A stretch of DNA of 64,000 bases from Ditylenchus dipsaci (Eukaryota > Nematoda > Chromadorea > Rhabditida > Anguinidae), in contig SADC01000861.1 in NCBI GenBank assembly GCA_004194705.1, positions 243,857 to 307,856 of the forward strand, in the 5' to 3' direction. This document shows positions 24,403 through 36,900 of the stretch, piece after piece. Under the pieces are notes generated by a model, which worked only from the letters and a program-made list of their open reading frames with translations, was not told where the DNA came from and did no database searches. The position numbers and the translations under genes are program-made. How positions within the stretch are numbered: the stretch's first letter is position 1; every line of letters begins with the position of its first letter.

Positions 24403-26780
24403 CGCTTTTGTCCAGTATCTAGGTATCATTGCTGCTGTTACGGGATCCAAAAGTCCTGGTTTGTACAAACTGAACAACTCTTTGCCATATTGCAGTCTAA
24501 ACTTCAAATGACCCAAAAGAAGAGAGTTTTCCACCATCACTTCAAAGGCTCGAGACATTGCTTTATGTTCGTCGGTAAGGTGCGTTTCCAAAGACTCTTT
24601 GTTGAGAATCGAAGTTAGATCTCGAATAGCCAAACTAAAATGATAATTTGTGATAGAGTTTGTCTTTAAGTTCACTTTTTGGACATTTTAACTGTCAAGC
24701 AACGTGAGATTTCAGTTCGACTCGGTGCAGTTCTAGACAATGAAAAATAAACTGACTTGGAGTCAGGATACTCAATGCCATCCAACTCCACGAACGGCAA
24801 GACACCTTCTCGAGAGCGCACAGAGAAGGGCAAATTCTCAACATTCTAAAATCGCCAAAAAAATTTGCTGTGTGCATTCACGCGAAAATTTAATTTAACC
24901 TTGTATTTGATGTCAGCAATTCTTAGCCATGTCTCAAGTTTTATGGCAAACGGAGAAATGTTGGGTACAACGCTAGCTCTTGGGAATTGGAACAGATAAA
25001 CAAGTCCTGTAAAAAAGGGCTCGCTATCATATTGAAAATTTGCCAATTTCGACAAATTTTTGTATCATAAAACATCGACAAAAAATTGACAAATAAGAAT
25101 TTTAAACATTTCGGGACAAATTTTGAAACTAAGAATATTTAAACTTATTTTTCGATTTTGAAAATTCTTCGAATCAGGTATGTAAGTAACTTTTTTTCCA
25201 CAGCCCTGTTATTTTTGAGGTTTTAAGTCGAAATCTTTTTTTTTTTGAGTTTAAAAATGAATAAGCACTGGATAAAATGGTACTTTTTCTCGTACCAGTA
25301 TTTCGCAGGTAGAGCAGTGAATGTTGATCATGGGATCAATTTATGTGTCCGTTTTCGTACTCCATCTTTTGTTGTACTTCATTCCTGCCCCCCTCCTTCT
25401 GGTTATTTTTTTCTGGGTACCGCCCGTCTCCTCCTTGCTTCCATCTTACTGAGTAGGCCCTTCCGGCTAATGTCCTTACGGGTGCCCTCTCCTGGCTACA
25501 ATCCTACCGGCAACCCCCTCCTGGCTACTCTCCTTCTTGGTAGTCCCCTCCTGCCTACCCTTTTCTGGTCACCGTCCTCCTGTCTACCTTCTTCCTAGCT
25601 ACTAGCACCCCTAACCACTCTCCTGGAACACTTACACACTTTATTGTACCCTTCACCACCCTCCTTTAAAGTTCCGGAGAAAAATCTGACATAGGTTTGC
25701 AGAAAATGGCTAAAGATTGGGCTTGAACATTGAAAATCTGCCCAAAATCCATGCTAAAATTCACTATCTCAAATTTGGAGGGCTACAAAAAAGTTGTCGA
25801 AAGCTTCTTTCGTCGTAAGTGTTTGTACTTAGAGAAGAGTGTTTGAGCAAGTTATTACTCAAAGTGTAATTTATCTTCTTAGTTACTTTTTTATTAGAAA
25901 CTGAAGAGCGCCAAAAATTCTAATATATTTCATATAAAGGAATAAAATAACGTTCAAGTCCAAATAGTGGATTAAAATCGAAATTAGTGTAAAAAGTAAC
26001 TTAAAGGAGCGGGAAAAGCTACTCAGGTTTGAAAAAGTGGCCTCCAGGGTTTTCGTTTTTTCGGTCTAAAATGGTGTTGCAGGTTCGATCCTACGTGGTG
26101 GTATGCTATTTTTTTTGGCTTGCTTGACCAGTTCTAGGGTAATTTGGGTCGCTGATTCCGAATTTGGTGTCAAAAAAGTATAATCACCTCTAAAAGTGGT
26201 CAAACAAGCCAAATAAATAGCATGTCACCACGTGGGTTCAAACCTGCAACACTAGTTTGGGCCAAAAAACGCAGACGCTTACGCACTGCGCCACCGAGGC
26301 CCCTTTTTAAATCTAAGTAGCTTTTCCTTTCGTTTAAAGAACCATACTTGTTGATGACAATAAGAGTTTGGCAAATTCAAATTCGCGTCGGACATTTTTT
26401 TAATTTCGAATTTTTTTTAAATCATTTATTATGTATTAATATAAATGATAAAAATAACAGGGCAGACAAAGGAATGGAACCTGAGATTGACAATCACCAC
26501 ACAACGTCACTATCGTAAAACCCAAATGCTTTGAATTTTTTTGTACTCATATGAAAATCTGGTGGCTGGGATTTCAAACATTTAAAATAAGACTTATAAG
26601 TGTGGTGCAAAAATTGCAATTTCAGAGGCTCATCCATTTGTTACTGTTTGATTACCTGGCTCATAATCTTTCACGTAGGGCGAATCTCTTCGCTTCTGAG
26701 CAAGCAGATAGATTACAGATTTGTAGACCACAAAAGCAGCGCCTGCACCTGCTAATGCTTTTGCCCAAGTGGTACATCTG
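24403..26780 (-). CDS. FAXC/CDR-type GST-fold protein (partial)
   Basis: Homologue of Failed axon connections and the nematode CDR (cadmium-responsive) proteins: a thioredoxin/GST-like fold with an N-terminal membrane segment, related to metaxin/Tom37. Four exons agree in phase: 26656-26780 (membrane segment ALAGAGAAFVVYKSVIYLLA, then KDYEPG), 24900-25006 (LVYLFQFPRASVVPNISPF then ETWLRIADIKYK), 24757-24845 (GVLPFVELDGIEYPDSN) and 24403-24634 (AIRDLTSILNKESLETHL through MIPRYWTKAV). The PSPF/KLETWLR and LPF-EL-G pattern is diagnostic. The frame is uninterrupted. The start codon and the C-terminal GST helices were not found; they should lie above 26780 and below 23294. Role by family: membrane-anchored, metal response or axon development. 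No enzymatic activity is claimed. Confidence 0.85.
25350..25680. repeat. pyrimidine-rich imperfect tandem repeat in FAXC-like intron
   Basis: Degenerate units around CTGGCTACYCTCCTTCT on the plus strand. It lies in the intron between the membrane exon and the FQFPR exon. Open frames here are repeat translations. Confidence 0.5.
26003..26328. mobile_element. tRNA-derived inverted-repeat (SINE-like) element
   Basis: Left half holds a pol III B-box (GGTTCGATCC). The inverted right half reads, on the minus strand, GGTGGCGCAGTGCGTAAGCG (A-box-like) and a diverged B-box (GGTTTGAACCC). Ends match as GGAAAAGCTACTCAGGTTTG against AAATCTAAGTAGCTTTTCC. A second copy is at 62910-63220. Confidence 0.6.
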
Positions 26781-27180
26781 CTATAGAATTAAAGACATTG
26801 GGTGGCAGTATTTGTACATTACTGAAAACTTGATTTTTATTTAAAAAAAATCGTGCTCAATCCCTATTGAAATACACAACATTGTACGCTCGTTTCCTGA
26901 ATATTTCATAAATATTTTAATCAGCAAAAACAACCCACATTCAGCACAAAAATAATTGTCAAGGTCAGTACAAAAAACCTAACATTCAAACTACTTGCTG
27001 TCTTTACACATTTAATTAACAAAGGAAGACAGTTTTAATGTACATAGTATGCAATTTGTAGTATGTTACTTGGTTTGAAGACTTTTATTTTACTTTTGTT
27101 TCACAAAAAAAATTAATTACGTCAAATAGAATTAGTGTGAAAAGACCAGAAAAATTGAAAAGAGTGCTAAAATTGGCGTA

Positions 27181-29477
27181 TACCGTATATTCTTTAAAAG
27201 AAGACCACTCTCTAATTAACGACCACTCTCTAATAAACGACCATGTCCCAGGGGGTTGAAAAATAAAAGACCACTCTTTAATAAACGACCACTCTCTAAT
27301 AAACGACCATGTATCTAGGGGTGTTGAAAAATAACGACCACTTTTTACTACATGCTTATTTTTTGAGAAAGATTTTATTCAGCAAAGCACAACCCATATT
27401 TAAACATCAAACAACAAATTCTCGTCCTCATTTACATCTTCGAAACTGATCTCTCCTTCTTCAATGCCCGCTTCTTCAAAGTCGTTTCGTCCATCAAGAG
27501 CGTTTTGCTGAGCCCGAATTTTGCGGAGGATGTCATTCCTCTAGCGCCGATCGATCCCTCTGGCTTGAAGCATGCGATTTTGCCATCTCCAGAACCGTCA
27601 GTTGGGGTACTGAGAGCGCACGCTAAAGAGTGAGAGGTGATTAGAGAAACCAAATCAAAAAGAAACCTTCAAACGACTTGATGATAAGTTCCTTTGAGAT
27701 TTGATTCCATGCCCGATCCACCCAGCTTAAGATAAGTTCCAATGCAGGTGCCTTTGGATTTCCCCTGCTGTATACTGCTTGTCGGCATCGTTTGTCATCC
27801 AGGTCGTGTAATAGTCCCGAATATGGCCCTTGAACGGCTTATTCCAACTGACATCAGGCGCCTGAAGAAAAAATAAGCAAGTTTAAAATTACTCTATTAG
27901 TAAACAATCACACCTGAATGAACTTAGTGCAACCTCCCGGTATGTAAGCTGCGTCAAGCTTCAGCTCTCTGAGAACCGCCATTGTGCCCTTGCTCTTGTG
28001 TGCCGCAAAAGCATCCCAGACCAATAGTCGTCTTCCACCAAAGGTACCGCCTCCTTTGACAACTTTTCGCAGAAAATCCTCGGTTGTTTTGTCGTCCATC
28101 CAGACTGAACCGTTCCATGAAATGACGAGCTTGTTCTTGAAGTCTTCTTCGATCTTCGGCACTGGCCTCTTCCTATTGACAAGCACAAACGGGAGTAGCT
28201 TCGTTCCATCGCTACGGGCAGCTAGACACACCGTTACTCTCATTTTCTCATGACCAGTAGTCAAGACCGTCACCTAGATACAAACGAATAATCGATGTAA
28301 GCAGACCAATAACCCTTACGTCATTCGTTCCCTTAGTATCGATGCATCTTCCATCGGGACAGTCAAACCAACGGCGGTCTCATCCATAGCAATCACTTGA
28401 GAGAACTTGTTCTTCTTCCGCAAATCCTCGACATGCACGACAAACTTAGCAATGGCTTCAGCATAGTTATCCGGTGGCTTTTGAGCAGTTGTTGTCACTC
28501 TGCGAAGAACAAAGTTGTTGCGCTGCAGAAAACTTGTTAGCCATCCAACGGAAACCTGAAAAGATCAGTAAGTTCTTTAAAGTTCCTTCAAAGTTCAACT
28601 TACCTTCAAGTCTGTTCCACGAAATAGTTCCGCTGCTTTATTTCTGATGATTCTTCGAGATACAGGTTGCTTATTTTCGCGCTTATCCCTGATCCACTCA
28701 GCCAGTTGCACGTCGAGTTCAGGGAAAGAGACTTGCCTTCCACCGCCATCCAGCTTCTTTCGCTTGCTTCCGCCAGGAGTATTACTAAAGGATTTTTTAG
28801 TTCAAAGGCACAAAACTGCAAAATTCTTACACTTGTTGCTTCAGCTCGCGCTCGTGCGCAATCCATTCTCTGATTCGAACTCTTTGGACGCCATACTTCT
28901 TCGCTGCAGCTTGAACGTTGAAGTGCCCTGACTTGATCGAACGCTTTTCCCGAGCAAAATTGATCGCTTCCAGTTTGGTAGCTGCATCGTAGTACTGTCG
29001 CTTTTTGCTATACTTTGGCGTTCCCTCGTCGTCGTGCAGTTGGAGCTCTTCATCGACAAAGATCAGTGCCTAAAAACCAATGGAAAAAATGAAAAGAGAA
29101 AGAAGCTAAAGTACCCACGTTTCTATCAGGAACTGACTCCTCATCATGCTCTCGCTCTCGTTCGCTCATTCTCAACTGAAAAAGAAAGCTTTGCAAGAAA
29201 AAACACTACCAACCGACAGAACCAACTGAAGGAATGAGCAGAAATTTGAACACTGATTTTCGTTTGTTTGAATTCTTTTCACAACGAAAAGATTTTTGAA
29301 CAAAAGTTTTGTCAATTTTCAAAATATATGCAAAATTTTTAACGGTGTCTTTGGCTCTGATAGGTTGAAAAATAAAAGACCACTCTCTAATTAACGACCA
29401 CTCTCTAATAAACGACCATGTCTCCATGGGGGTTGAAAAATAAAAGACCATGGTCTTGTTTTAAAGAATTTACGGTA
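27181..29477 (-). mobile_element. near-complete pogo-like DNA transposon
   Basis: 2.3 kb, bounded by TACCGTATATTCTTTAAAAG and its inverse (one mismatch in the first ten bases), flanked by TA. Arms repeat ACGACCACTCTCTAATAAAC on both sides. It encodes the transposase described separately. This is a plausible source of the enzyme that mobilises the shorter TACCGTA elements in the window. Confidence 0.9.
27400..29169 (-). CDS. pogo-like DDE transposase
   Basis: Cut-and-paste transposase, about 495 residues in seven exons: 29119-29169, 28831-29069, 28604-28784, 28320-28555, 27914-28273, 27667-27861, 27400-27622. The start is MSEREREHDEESV at 29169. A Psq/CENP-B helix-turn-helix (LEAINFAREKRSIKSGHF then AAKKYGVQRVRIREWI) is followed by a Tc5/CENP-B domain (FPELDVQLAEWIRDKREN). 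The DDE_1 catalytic domain comes next: VIAMDET with the first Asp, LLVWDAFAAH with the second, and APDVSWNKPF with the third, plus the family signature TTGHEKMRVTV. The tail reads ILSWVDRAWNQISKELIIKS, then an acidic end. One missing base after DETAV (near 28365) and one or two later shifts break the frame, so the copy as written is not translatable. Introns are GT-AG. Confidence 0.88.
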
Positions 29478-29660
29478 AATGTTTAGAAAATTCAAGATTT
29501 TCAAAAAAAAATGCTGGTGACCCACCAGGAGGTCAATTCGAGGTTTCTTTTTAAAATACCATTTCTTGTGATAATTTTTATCCAAAACACAGCACAATAC
29601 TATCGCTTTTACTAAGTAAAAAAACAAAAGTTCTTTGAACCCACATTTACTACTACTGGA

Positions 29661-30954
29661 CTAGCACTCCGCTACTCAATTGTAGTAATTGCTTAGATAG
29701 ACCCAGTTTTTCACGCTGATTCCGAATATGCCCTTTATTTTGAATTTGGTGTACTTCTGAACCCCTAAATGCCCCTTTTAAAAAGTAACTCGGATTTTGA
29801 ACAGGTTGAGCTTTGAGAAGATATATCTCACAACAGAGATAGTGTTATAGGGCTATCTTTGATTTATCAGAAAGCGCAGAAATTTAGCTTTGAAATGAGG
29901 TATCATGCATTTGAATAGGGTCATAAAATATTGTCTATTTACATAAAAGTAAAAGACTGCAAAATTGTAACAATTTGACATTTTCATAAAAAGGTTCTAA
30001 ACTTTTCTAGGTAAGCGATATCAAAAAACTGACAATGTAATTAGACAGAGCAAAAAAAACTGCACCAGAAAGTGTTGAAAGAAAAAGCATTTGGCATAAG
30101 AAAGTTTAAAAGTTAGCTCGAAAAAAATTAAAAAATTATCTAAAAAAGTTTATTGACATGAAACATGTAACTTTGCTGGGCAAACCCTTGATTCTGACAC
30201 TGAATTCGTGTTCAGCGTGGTCAGTTTGCATATGAAAGTGATCTTAGAGTTCGGAGATCGCTGTCAAATTTCAAATTCTCTCAAGACAACAAATATTTGA
30301 ATTCTCGAAAATTCAATGTTTGAATATTTGTTGTCTTGAGAGGAATTTGAAATTTGACAGCGATCTCCGAACTCTAAGATCACTTTCATATGCAAACTGA
30401 CCACGCTGAACACGAATTCAGTGTCAGAATCAAGGGTTTGCCCAGCAAAGTTACATGTTTCATGTCAATAAACTTTTTAGATAATTTTTATTTTTTTCGA
30501 GCTAACTTTTAAACTTTTCTTATGCCAAATGCTTTTTCTTTCAACTTTCTGGTGCAGTTTTTTTTGCTCTGTCTAATTACATTGTCAGTTTTTTGATATC
30601 GCTTACCTAGAAAAAGTTTAGAACCTTTTTATGAAAATGTCAATTGTTACAATTTTGCAGTCTTTTACTTTTATGTAAATAGACAATATTTTATGACCCT
30701 ATTCAAATGCATGATACCTCATTTCAAAGCTAAATTTCTGCGCTTTCTGATAAATCAAAGATAGCCCTATAACACTATCTCTGTTGTGAGATATATCTTC
30801 TCAAAGCTCAACCTGTTCAAAATCCGAGTTACTTTTTAAAAGGGGCATTTAGGGGTTCAGAAGTACACCAAATTCAAATAAAGGGCATATTCGGAATCAG
30901 CGTGAAAACTGGGTCTATCTAAGCAATTACTACAATTGAGTAGCGGAGTGCTAG
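29661..30954. mobile_element. 1.3-kb near-perfect palindrome (foldback family, copy 2)
   Basis: CTAGCACTCCGCTACTCAAT at the left is the exact inverse of the right end at 30935-30954. The arms are about 645 bp with very few mismatches and meet near 30307. The arm carries the family core TTCGTGTTCAGCGTGGTCAG. No ORF of note. A transcript across it would form a long hairpin. Confidence 0.9.
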
Positions 30955-31265
30955 GAGAGTGACCACATTAACTTTATTCCCGAAACCACTACACACAGAC
31001 TCACAAGAAGACACATAAGACATTGGAGATTTACCACAGATTCTAGACGCTCTTTTTGCTTCTCAGATTCCTTCAGCTCTTCTTGACTGCCGTGGAGATA
31101 GAACTTGGCTTCCTCCAGGTTAGCAGTCAGTTCTCTCCAGTCCATCTTCAGTCGACCCATCGCTTCCTGGCTTTTTTCGTCGGAGCTGCGGCAGATATCT
31201 ATCGAGTCGTCGGTCACTTTCCGTTCCCCAGTCGTCGGTCCAGTAGTAGATCGAGACAGCGATTA
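30951..31265 (-). CDS. coiled-coil exon, possible tail-anchored protein
   Basis: The minus-strand frame from about 31265 reads TDDSIDICRSSDEKSQEAMG, then a charged heptad region (ELTANLEEAKFYLHGSQEEL, then KESEKQKERLESV). Without splicing it continues into a hydrophobic stretch (CLMCLLVSLCVVVSGIKL). A consensus donor (GTAAAT) follows LESV at about 31030, so the hydrophobic part may be intron. The start is uncertain and no family is recognised. It directly abuts the large palindrome, which may have separated it from other exons. Confidence 0.4.
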
Positions 31266-31342
31266 GCAATTAGCCTTAGATTGCACTTATTTTAAACTTT
31301 TTGAGATTTAAGCCCTGTCATAGAGTGATCAACACAAATGAA

Positions 31343-31913
31343 CTGGTTCTACTGCAGAATCCGGCGCCAAAATATGCCTTGGTCCCCCTGTTGTTTTTTC
31401 TTGAATTTCGCCTTGGTCCCCCTGTTCTTTTTTATAAATTTAAAAATGCCCAATTACGTTTTATATAACAATTTATTACAAAACACAGAACAACACATTA
31501 CATCATTAACTCACAAAATTAAACTCCATAATTCTCAATACGGTGTATCATAGATACCTGCTCAAAAAACATTTCCAGAACATTTTTGCCCTCCACCTTG
31601 CCATTTTGACGAAAGATTGCTTCAGCCACATATGTTTCTTTTAACGGTTCACTTGTTCCCCTGAGGCGTTTGATTTTATGCTTGACGTGATTCCAGAATC
31701 CTTCGATTTTGTTAGTATGGACACGGAGCACATTTCTATTTCGGTCAATCACTGTCCTAAAACCGGACTAACATATTTTTAAGCATATAAATATACTGGC
31801 AAATCTCTTTTGTGGCAATTGTAAAAAAGAACAGGGGGACCAAGGCAAAATTCAAGAAAAAACAACAGGGGGACCAAGGCATATTTTGGCGCCGGATTCT
31901 GCAGTAGAGCCAG
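31343..31913. mobile_element. Merlin-like element with doubled terminal repeats
   Basis: Ends match over about 95 bp (CTACTGCAGAATCCGGCGCC ...). Within each end the motif GCCTTGGTCCCCCTGTT occurs twice. The minus-strand interior encodes a Merlin/ISXO2-type transposase remnant. The CAACAGGGGGACCAAGGC motif recurs at over a dozen other sites in the window. Confidence 0.7.
31519..31752 (-). pseudogene. Merlin (ISXO2-like) transposase C-terminal fragment
   Basis: 77-residue frame containing RVHTNKIEGFWNHVKHKIKR, the signature of the last part of the ISXO2-like DDE domain, followed by ETYVAEAIFRQN. The N-terminal half of the transposase, including the first acidic residues, is absent, so this is a remnant within a non-autonomous element. 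Confidence 0.75.
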
Positions 31914-32339
31914 AACTTCAAAAAGTGTATCGATGCTGTACAGGCTTCTTTATTTTTTAAAATATTTCTATTGGCAACAGCATTTCTTTAAAAACAATGT
32001 ATTTAGTGTATTTCATAAGTTTGGCAACTAGTTGACACATTTTAGTTGAACTGATCTAAGACGGCTTTATGCTTGCTACACTCAAATTGTGGTTGAAGTA
32101 ACATTGCAGTGTAAACTTGTGCGATAAAAGCTGATTGAAGGCAAAATTATGGTGCGCAGTTTTCTAAAAAAACGTCAAAAGATAACAATATTGTAAATAA
32201 ATTTACATTTTTCAAAATTTTATTATTTTTTTAAATTTTTTAATGAAATGAAAAACTGTTAAGATTAATTTTTTTGTCAATATTATCATTCTCACTAGGA
32301 GTGTTTCATGATAAGAATAAATTCGATTAAACGAATCCT

Positions 32340-32630
32340 GGGCTAGGGGAAATTTTGGCAAAAAAGATCTTAAGCAAAATGGGTTGGCAAAATGAAATTT
32401 TGCCAAGATAATATTTGCGGCCAAACAAAACAACAAAACATATATGCTGAGCTATACTTGGCATCTACAACTTAAAAAAAATCTTTTCGGAAGTTTTTGA
32501 TCTAGGCAACTTAGTGTGCTCATGCCCTCGCTAGCTCATATTAAGCTTGCCAAATTTCGATTTTGCCAAAACATACATAAGTCAAATCTGTTTTCGCCGA
32601 ATTTCGCTTAGCTTAAGCTCCCTTAACTCT
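32340..32630. repeat. degenerate TTTTGGCAAAA repeat block
   Basis: Inverted and direct copies of ATTTTGGCAAAA / TTTTGCCAA. Similar in style to 35531-35884 and 37920-38130. Confidence 0.4.
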
Positions 32631-32966
32631 GGTCTTAGTTAAGAATTATAATTCATAGCAAGGTTTAACCATACCATTTTCATCCCTATTCTAGAATGGG
32701 CACCTAATTTTTTTAACTTGAAGCTTATAAACAGGATAGGTAAAGGTAAGTTAGGACAGAATTGAACATAATTTTTTTCGAATTCTCGAAATATATTCCT
32801 ATAGTAAACTCTTGATTGTGGGAAACTTATTTGGCTTCCTCCTACGGGGTGACGGTAAGTTGCCGTGGTAAGTTACGGTAACTTACCACTGAGTTACCGC
32901 TAACTTACCAGATCCTTTAAAAGTCGTCATGTCTCAAAAATTCGTAATATAAAAAGGGGTTCTGAC

Positions 32967-33432
32967 TAGGGTTGGACAATGGATAAATACCCGGGTATTT
33001 ACCCGGGTAAATACCCGGTATTTACCGGTAGATACCCAGAGATTTTACCCGTAGTATAGAAATCGGTAAAATCTTTACTAAAGATTTTGCGAAAATACTA
33101 TATTTTTACAAAATTTTTGTTTTAATTTGACTTGTCTCAAAGCGAATTCAGAAGTCAGAAAGTGTTTTAGTCTTAGCATAACAATTTTTATGCGTTTCAC
33201 TGCACTTTCATCGTTTTTAGCGTTTCTTTCGAAATTGCGAAATCAGTGATTAGCAATTAGATAAATTAAAGAAATCGAGGAAACCGAGGAAAAAATCAAG
33301 GAAAAAATTATGATTTCTCGAATAAAAGTTGGTTATGGAAATAAAAGATTTTACCCGCCTTTCGGGTAAATACCGGGTAAATACCCGAGATTTTACCCAA
33401 ATAGATTTTACCCGGCTAATTACCCAACCCTA
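32967..33432. mobile_element. hAT-type MITE, perfect 8-bp target duplication
   Basis: TAGGGTTGG ... CCAACCCTA termini flanked by GTTCTGAC on both sides (32959-32966 and 33433-33440). The interior is an array of GGGTAAATACCC palindromic units at both ends. Confidence 0.85.
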
Positions 33433-33974
33433 GTTCTGACTGTAACATTAACTGTGACCGTACAGTTAATTGTTTATTGATTAAATGCATTTAATTTATA
33501 AAAATATCAACTCCAGGTTATAATTTTACCGGCATTCTGGTAAGTCACTGACTGGTGACTTACCGATGATAACTTAGACTTAGTGCAATTTTAAGTTTAT
33601 CACTCAGTAACCCACCCTAGTTTATCTTAATTTAACGGTGGAACAAAGCAAAAAAAATTCTATATGTTTCTAAAATAACTATAAGACTGTGTCCGAAAAA
33701 TGTCGTTGAGAAAAAGACCGGACAGATTTTTAAATTAAAAATTTTTCACCCCGCAATCAGCTTTTTCAAATGTTTTGCCCAAAACCGCCTCAGGAGTTCA
33801 AAAGTAGTAAAGGTATTAAGTCAAAATTTTTGAACTTTTTTCAACTTTCTAGCGCTCATAAATAGTCTTTTTAATTAATAAAACCTTTTAAAAATTTTTT
33901 TTTCTCCATTTTATCAATATTAAAAAAGTTTTTTTTAGAAATCCTTTTTTTCGTGCTTTTTAATTACTGCTTAC

Positions 33975-36900
33975 TTGCTCATAAATATATAGAGAAATGG
34001 ATTGTACGCGCTCTCCAGCACAGACAAGGACAACAAAATAGCTACAGCTAGACGATTAGTGGGGCATAGTACCAATAGGCCACAGTAATTGCAGCTTTGT
34101 AGAAGCAAACAACCATCGACTGAATCAAAAGACGTTTTTCATGCGATGAAGAACTTTTTTTGAAATATTTTTATTCTGAAAAAAAATGAATTAAAAATAT
34201 ATTTTCAACAACAATCTTAAAACCGTTTATAGAGCATAAAGCACATGCCACCGTATAGCAGGGCGTAGCATCCAACTGCTGTTAATTTGCCTATAATTTC
34301 CACTTGCAGAATTACAGTGTGAGTAGGCGACTTTTGAAAATCAATTTTAGTCATGTCCGTTACTACGTGATTGCCAGGAAGAGAGTGAACAGCCAGGTCA
34401 AATGCGCCAAAACAATATATAGAAAGTATCAAAAGCTGAAAGTTTATTTACACGCTAAATACCCTATATATTTACACTTTCTAACATTTTTACAAATCGT
34501 ACCAACTCTAGAATACCTCCAAAGCTTATAAAAAGTGAAAAAAATCACAAACGCAAAAATTAGCTTGGTATGACTAAGGCAATTTTTCCAACATTTGGAC
34601 ATCGAAAATCGTGTTTCTTTAAAATCATATAACGCGTCTTTAAATACTTTTTCTGTATATTTTGACTTTTAGAAAAATCATCCTGCGCAATATTTTGCAC
34701 AGTCGATAAATGTAAGTCAATAACTGTGAAATTAACGTACAAAAAATTATACAGTCAACCACGTATCTGACTCAGGGTTTTCGCTAAGCCTGAAAAAAGT
34801 AGCGCAGAAAGTAATCGAAAAAAATAGTTGAGCCGAAACTCAGAAAAAGAAAAAAAAGGTTAGTTTAGAGGCTCTTTAATATTGTCGGCAAAAAAAATTA
34901 ATATAATTTCGAAAAAAAACCTAAAAAATAGTTATAGGCGTTTCAAACCGAAATTTCTTGATACAACCTGTAAATATTGTATGAAAAAAAAGTAATTTCG
35001 GGTAGATTTCATTGATTTTGATAAGCAGAGATAACACTTAAAATACAGACACTTAAAATTTTTGTTTCACTTACTGAGTAGATTTTCTTGTTGGTATGTG
35101 CAGAAGTTAAGTGGCAGAGCATGTCAAATCTACTAAGGGCAAGGACTAGTGCCGTAAGAATGGTACACATATAAGCTACATGAGCAGTGGCACCCATGAA
35201 CTATACAAAACATCAATTTTGATATTTTTTGTATTTAATCAAACCTGGTTGATGATGGGAAAAAAGTTTGCAGTAGGTGACCATCTTGAAGCCTCGAACA
35301 AGAAAATGAAACAGACATACAACCTCGAAAATTCCCATGTGTGCCATAATTTGTATGTGTGGTTGTCTTTAAAATCTAATCCGCACAGAAAGTCTTAATA
35401 CCATAATTATGAGAAAATATAACAAATTAAATTCTTTATTGAAAAATGACCCCTTTCTGGTGAAGGTGACAAAATGTACATAAAGTCATATTTTTTAAGA
35501 AATATTTTTAGAGCAAGGCTTCTATCTGAAGAATTTTAAGGCGTGATCATTTTGCCAATGAAACTTTTGCCATAGAGATCTTTTTGCCAATGGCATCTTT
35601 TGGCCAGTCTCATCTTTTGGACAACGGTATGTTTCGCTAATAGCTTCTTTTCTCAAGTATTTTTATTTTTTGCCCGGCAAATTACCACTCATTCGGTAGC
35701 TCATCTCACTGGCTACCCAATTAGTGGTTATTGACTGACAAAGAAATAACAATACTTGAAAAAAAAACTATTACGAAAACATACCATTGGCGAAAAGATA
35801 CCATTGGCGAAAAGATACCATTGGCAAAAAAATCTCTTTGACGGAAGTTTCATTGACAAAACGATTACGCCGCAAAATTTTAAGATACAGTCAACCTTCG
35901 ATTTAACGACATTCCGATTCAACGACACCATTGGTTAAACGACATTCGAAAATAAGCCAATTGGTTGGCTTTGACTAAAATTTAGTCAAAGTGAACTCCC
36001 GATTTAGCAACACCCTTGCTATAAAAACTCAGAATTTTCGCATTGGACACCACATTCCTGTTCAGCATGGTCAATTTGCTTATATATCGGCCCTTCTAAT
36101 TTAAAAATACCCTTCTGATTGAAAAGGCTATGTGAAATTAGAAAATCTGCTGACAAAAAAATTTGTTCAAATGTTTGTTGTCTCTGTAGCGGATTTCGGA
36201 ATTTCACAGTGTATTTTGAAGTAAAATTTCCAATTATAAGAGCAGTTTTGAATTTTTACGGCAAAAGTAACCAGCGTGTAAAATTAGGTTGGAAACAGTA
36301 TTCGCAGAAAAAACATCAACAAAAAATCGACCTCACCCTGGGCGATGTTTTTCAATTCATATTGAAAACATCCAACGGGACCTCCATGTGGCCTTTATTC
36401 AGTTATTTGCATTAACAGTATCTCGAATCTTTTTTTACAGACGTTCTCAAAACTGAATTTCACATGCGAACTCATTTCACAGAATTGTGATGCGAAAAAA
36501 AACGGTCTAACCAGCTGAAAATGATTTTTCGGTGCAGGTGCGGGTCGAGGTGAGGGTCGAGGTATATAGGTGTAAATTATGTAAGAACATATCCACTTTA
36601 CCTGCACCTAGACCCGCACCTGTCACTGTGAGAACATGGCGTCGACTTCGACCCACACTTGCACCCACACCTGCTCATTGCAAGAGACCTATAACTAGGG
36701 TTTTCGAGTTTCGAACTTTTAATTCGAAATCCGAAATTTTTTTACGGCCGATTTTTGGCATCGGATTGCCAATCTGATTTTACAATCTATACCCAACTTT
36801 TAATTCTGAGTATAGATCGTAAAATCAGATCTGCAATCCAATGCCAAAATCGGCCGTAAAAAATTTCGAGTTTCGAATTTCGAATTAAAAGTTCGAAACT

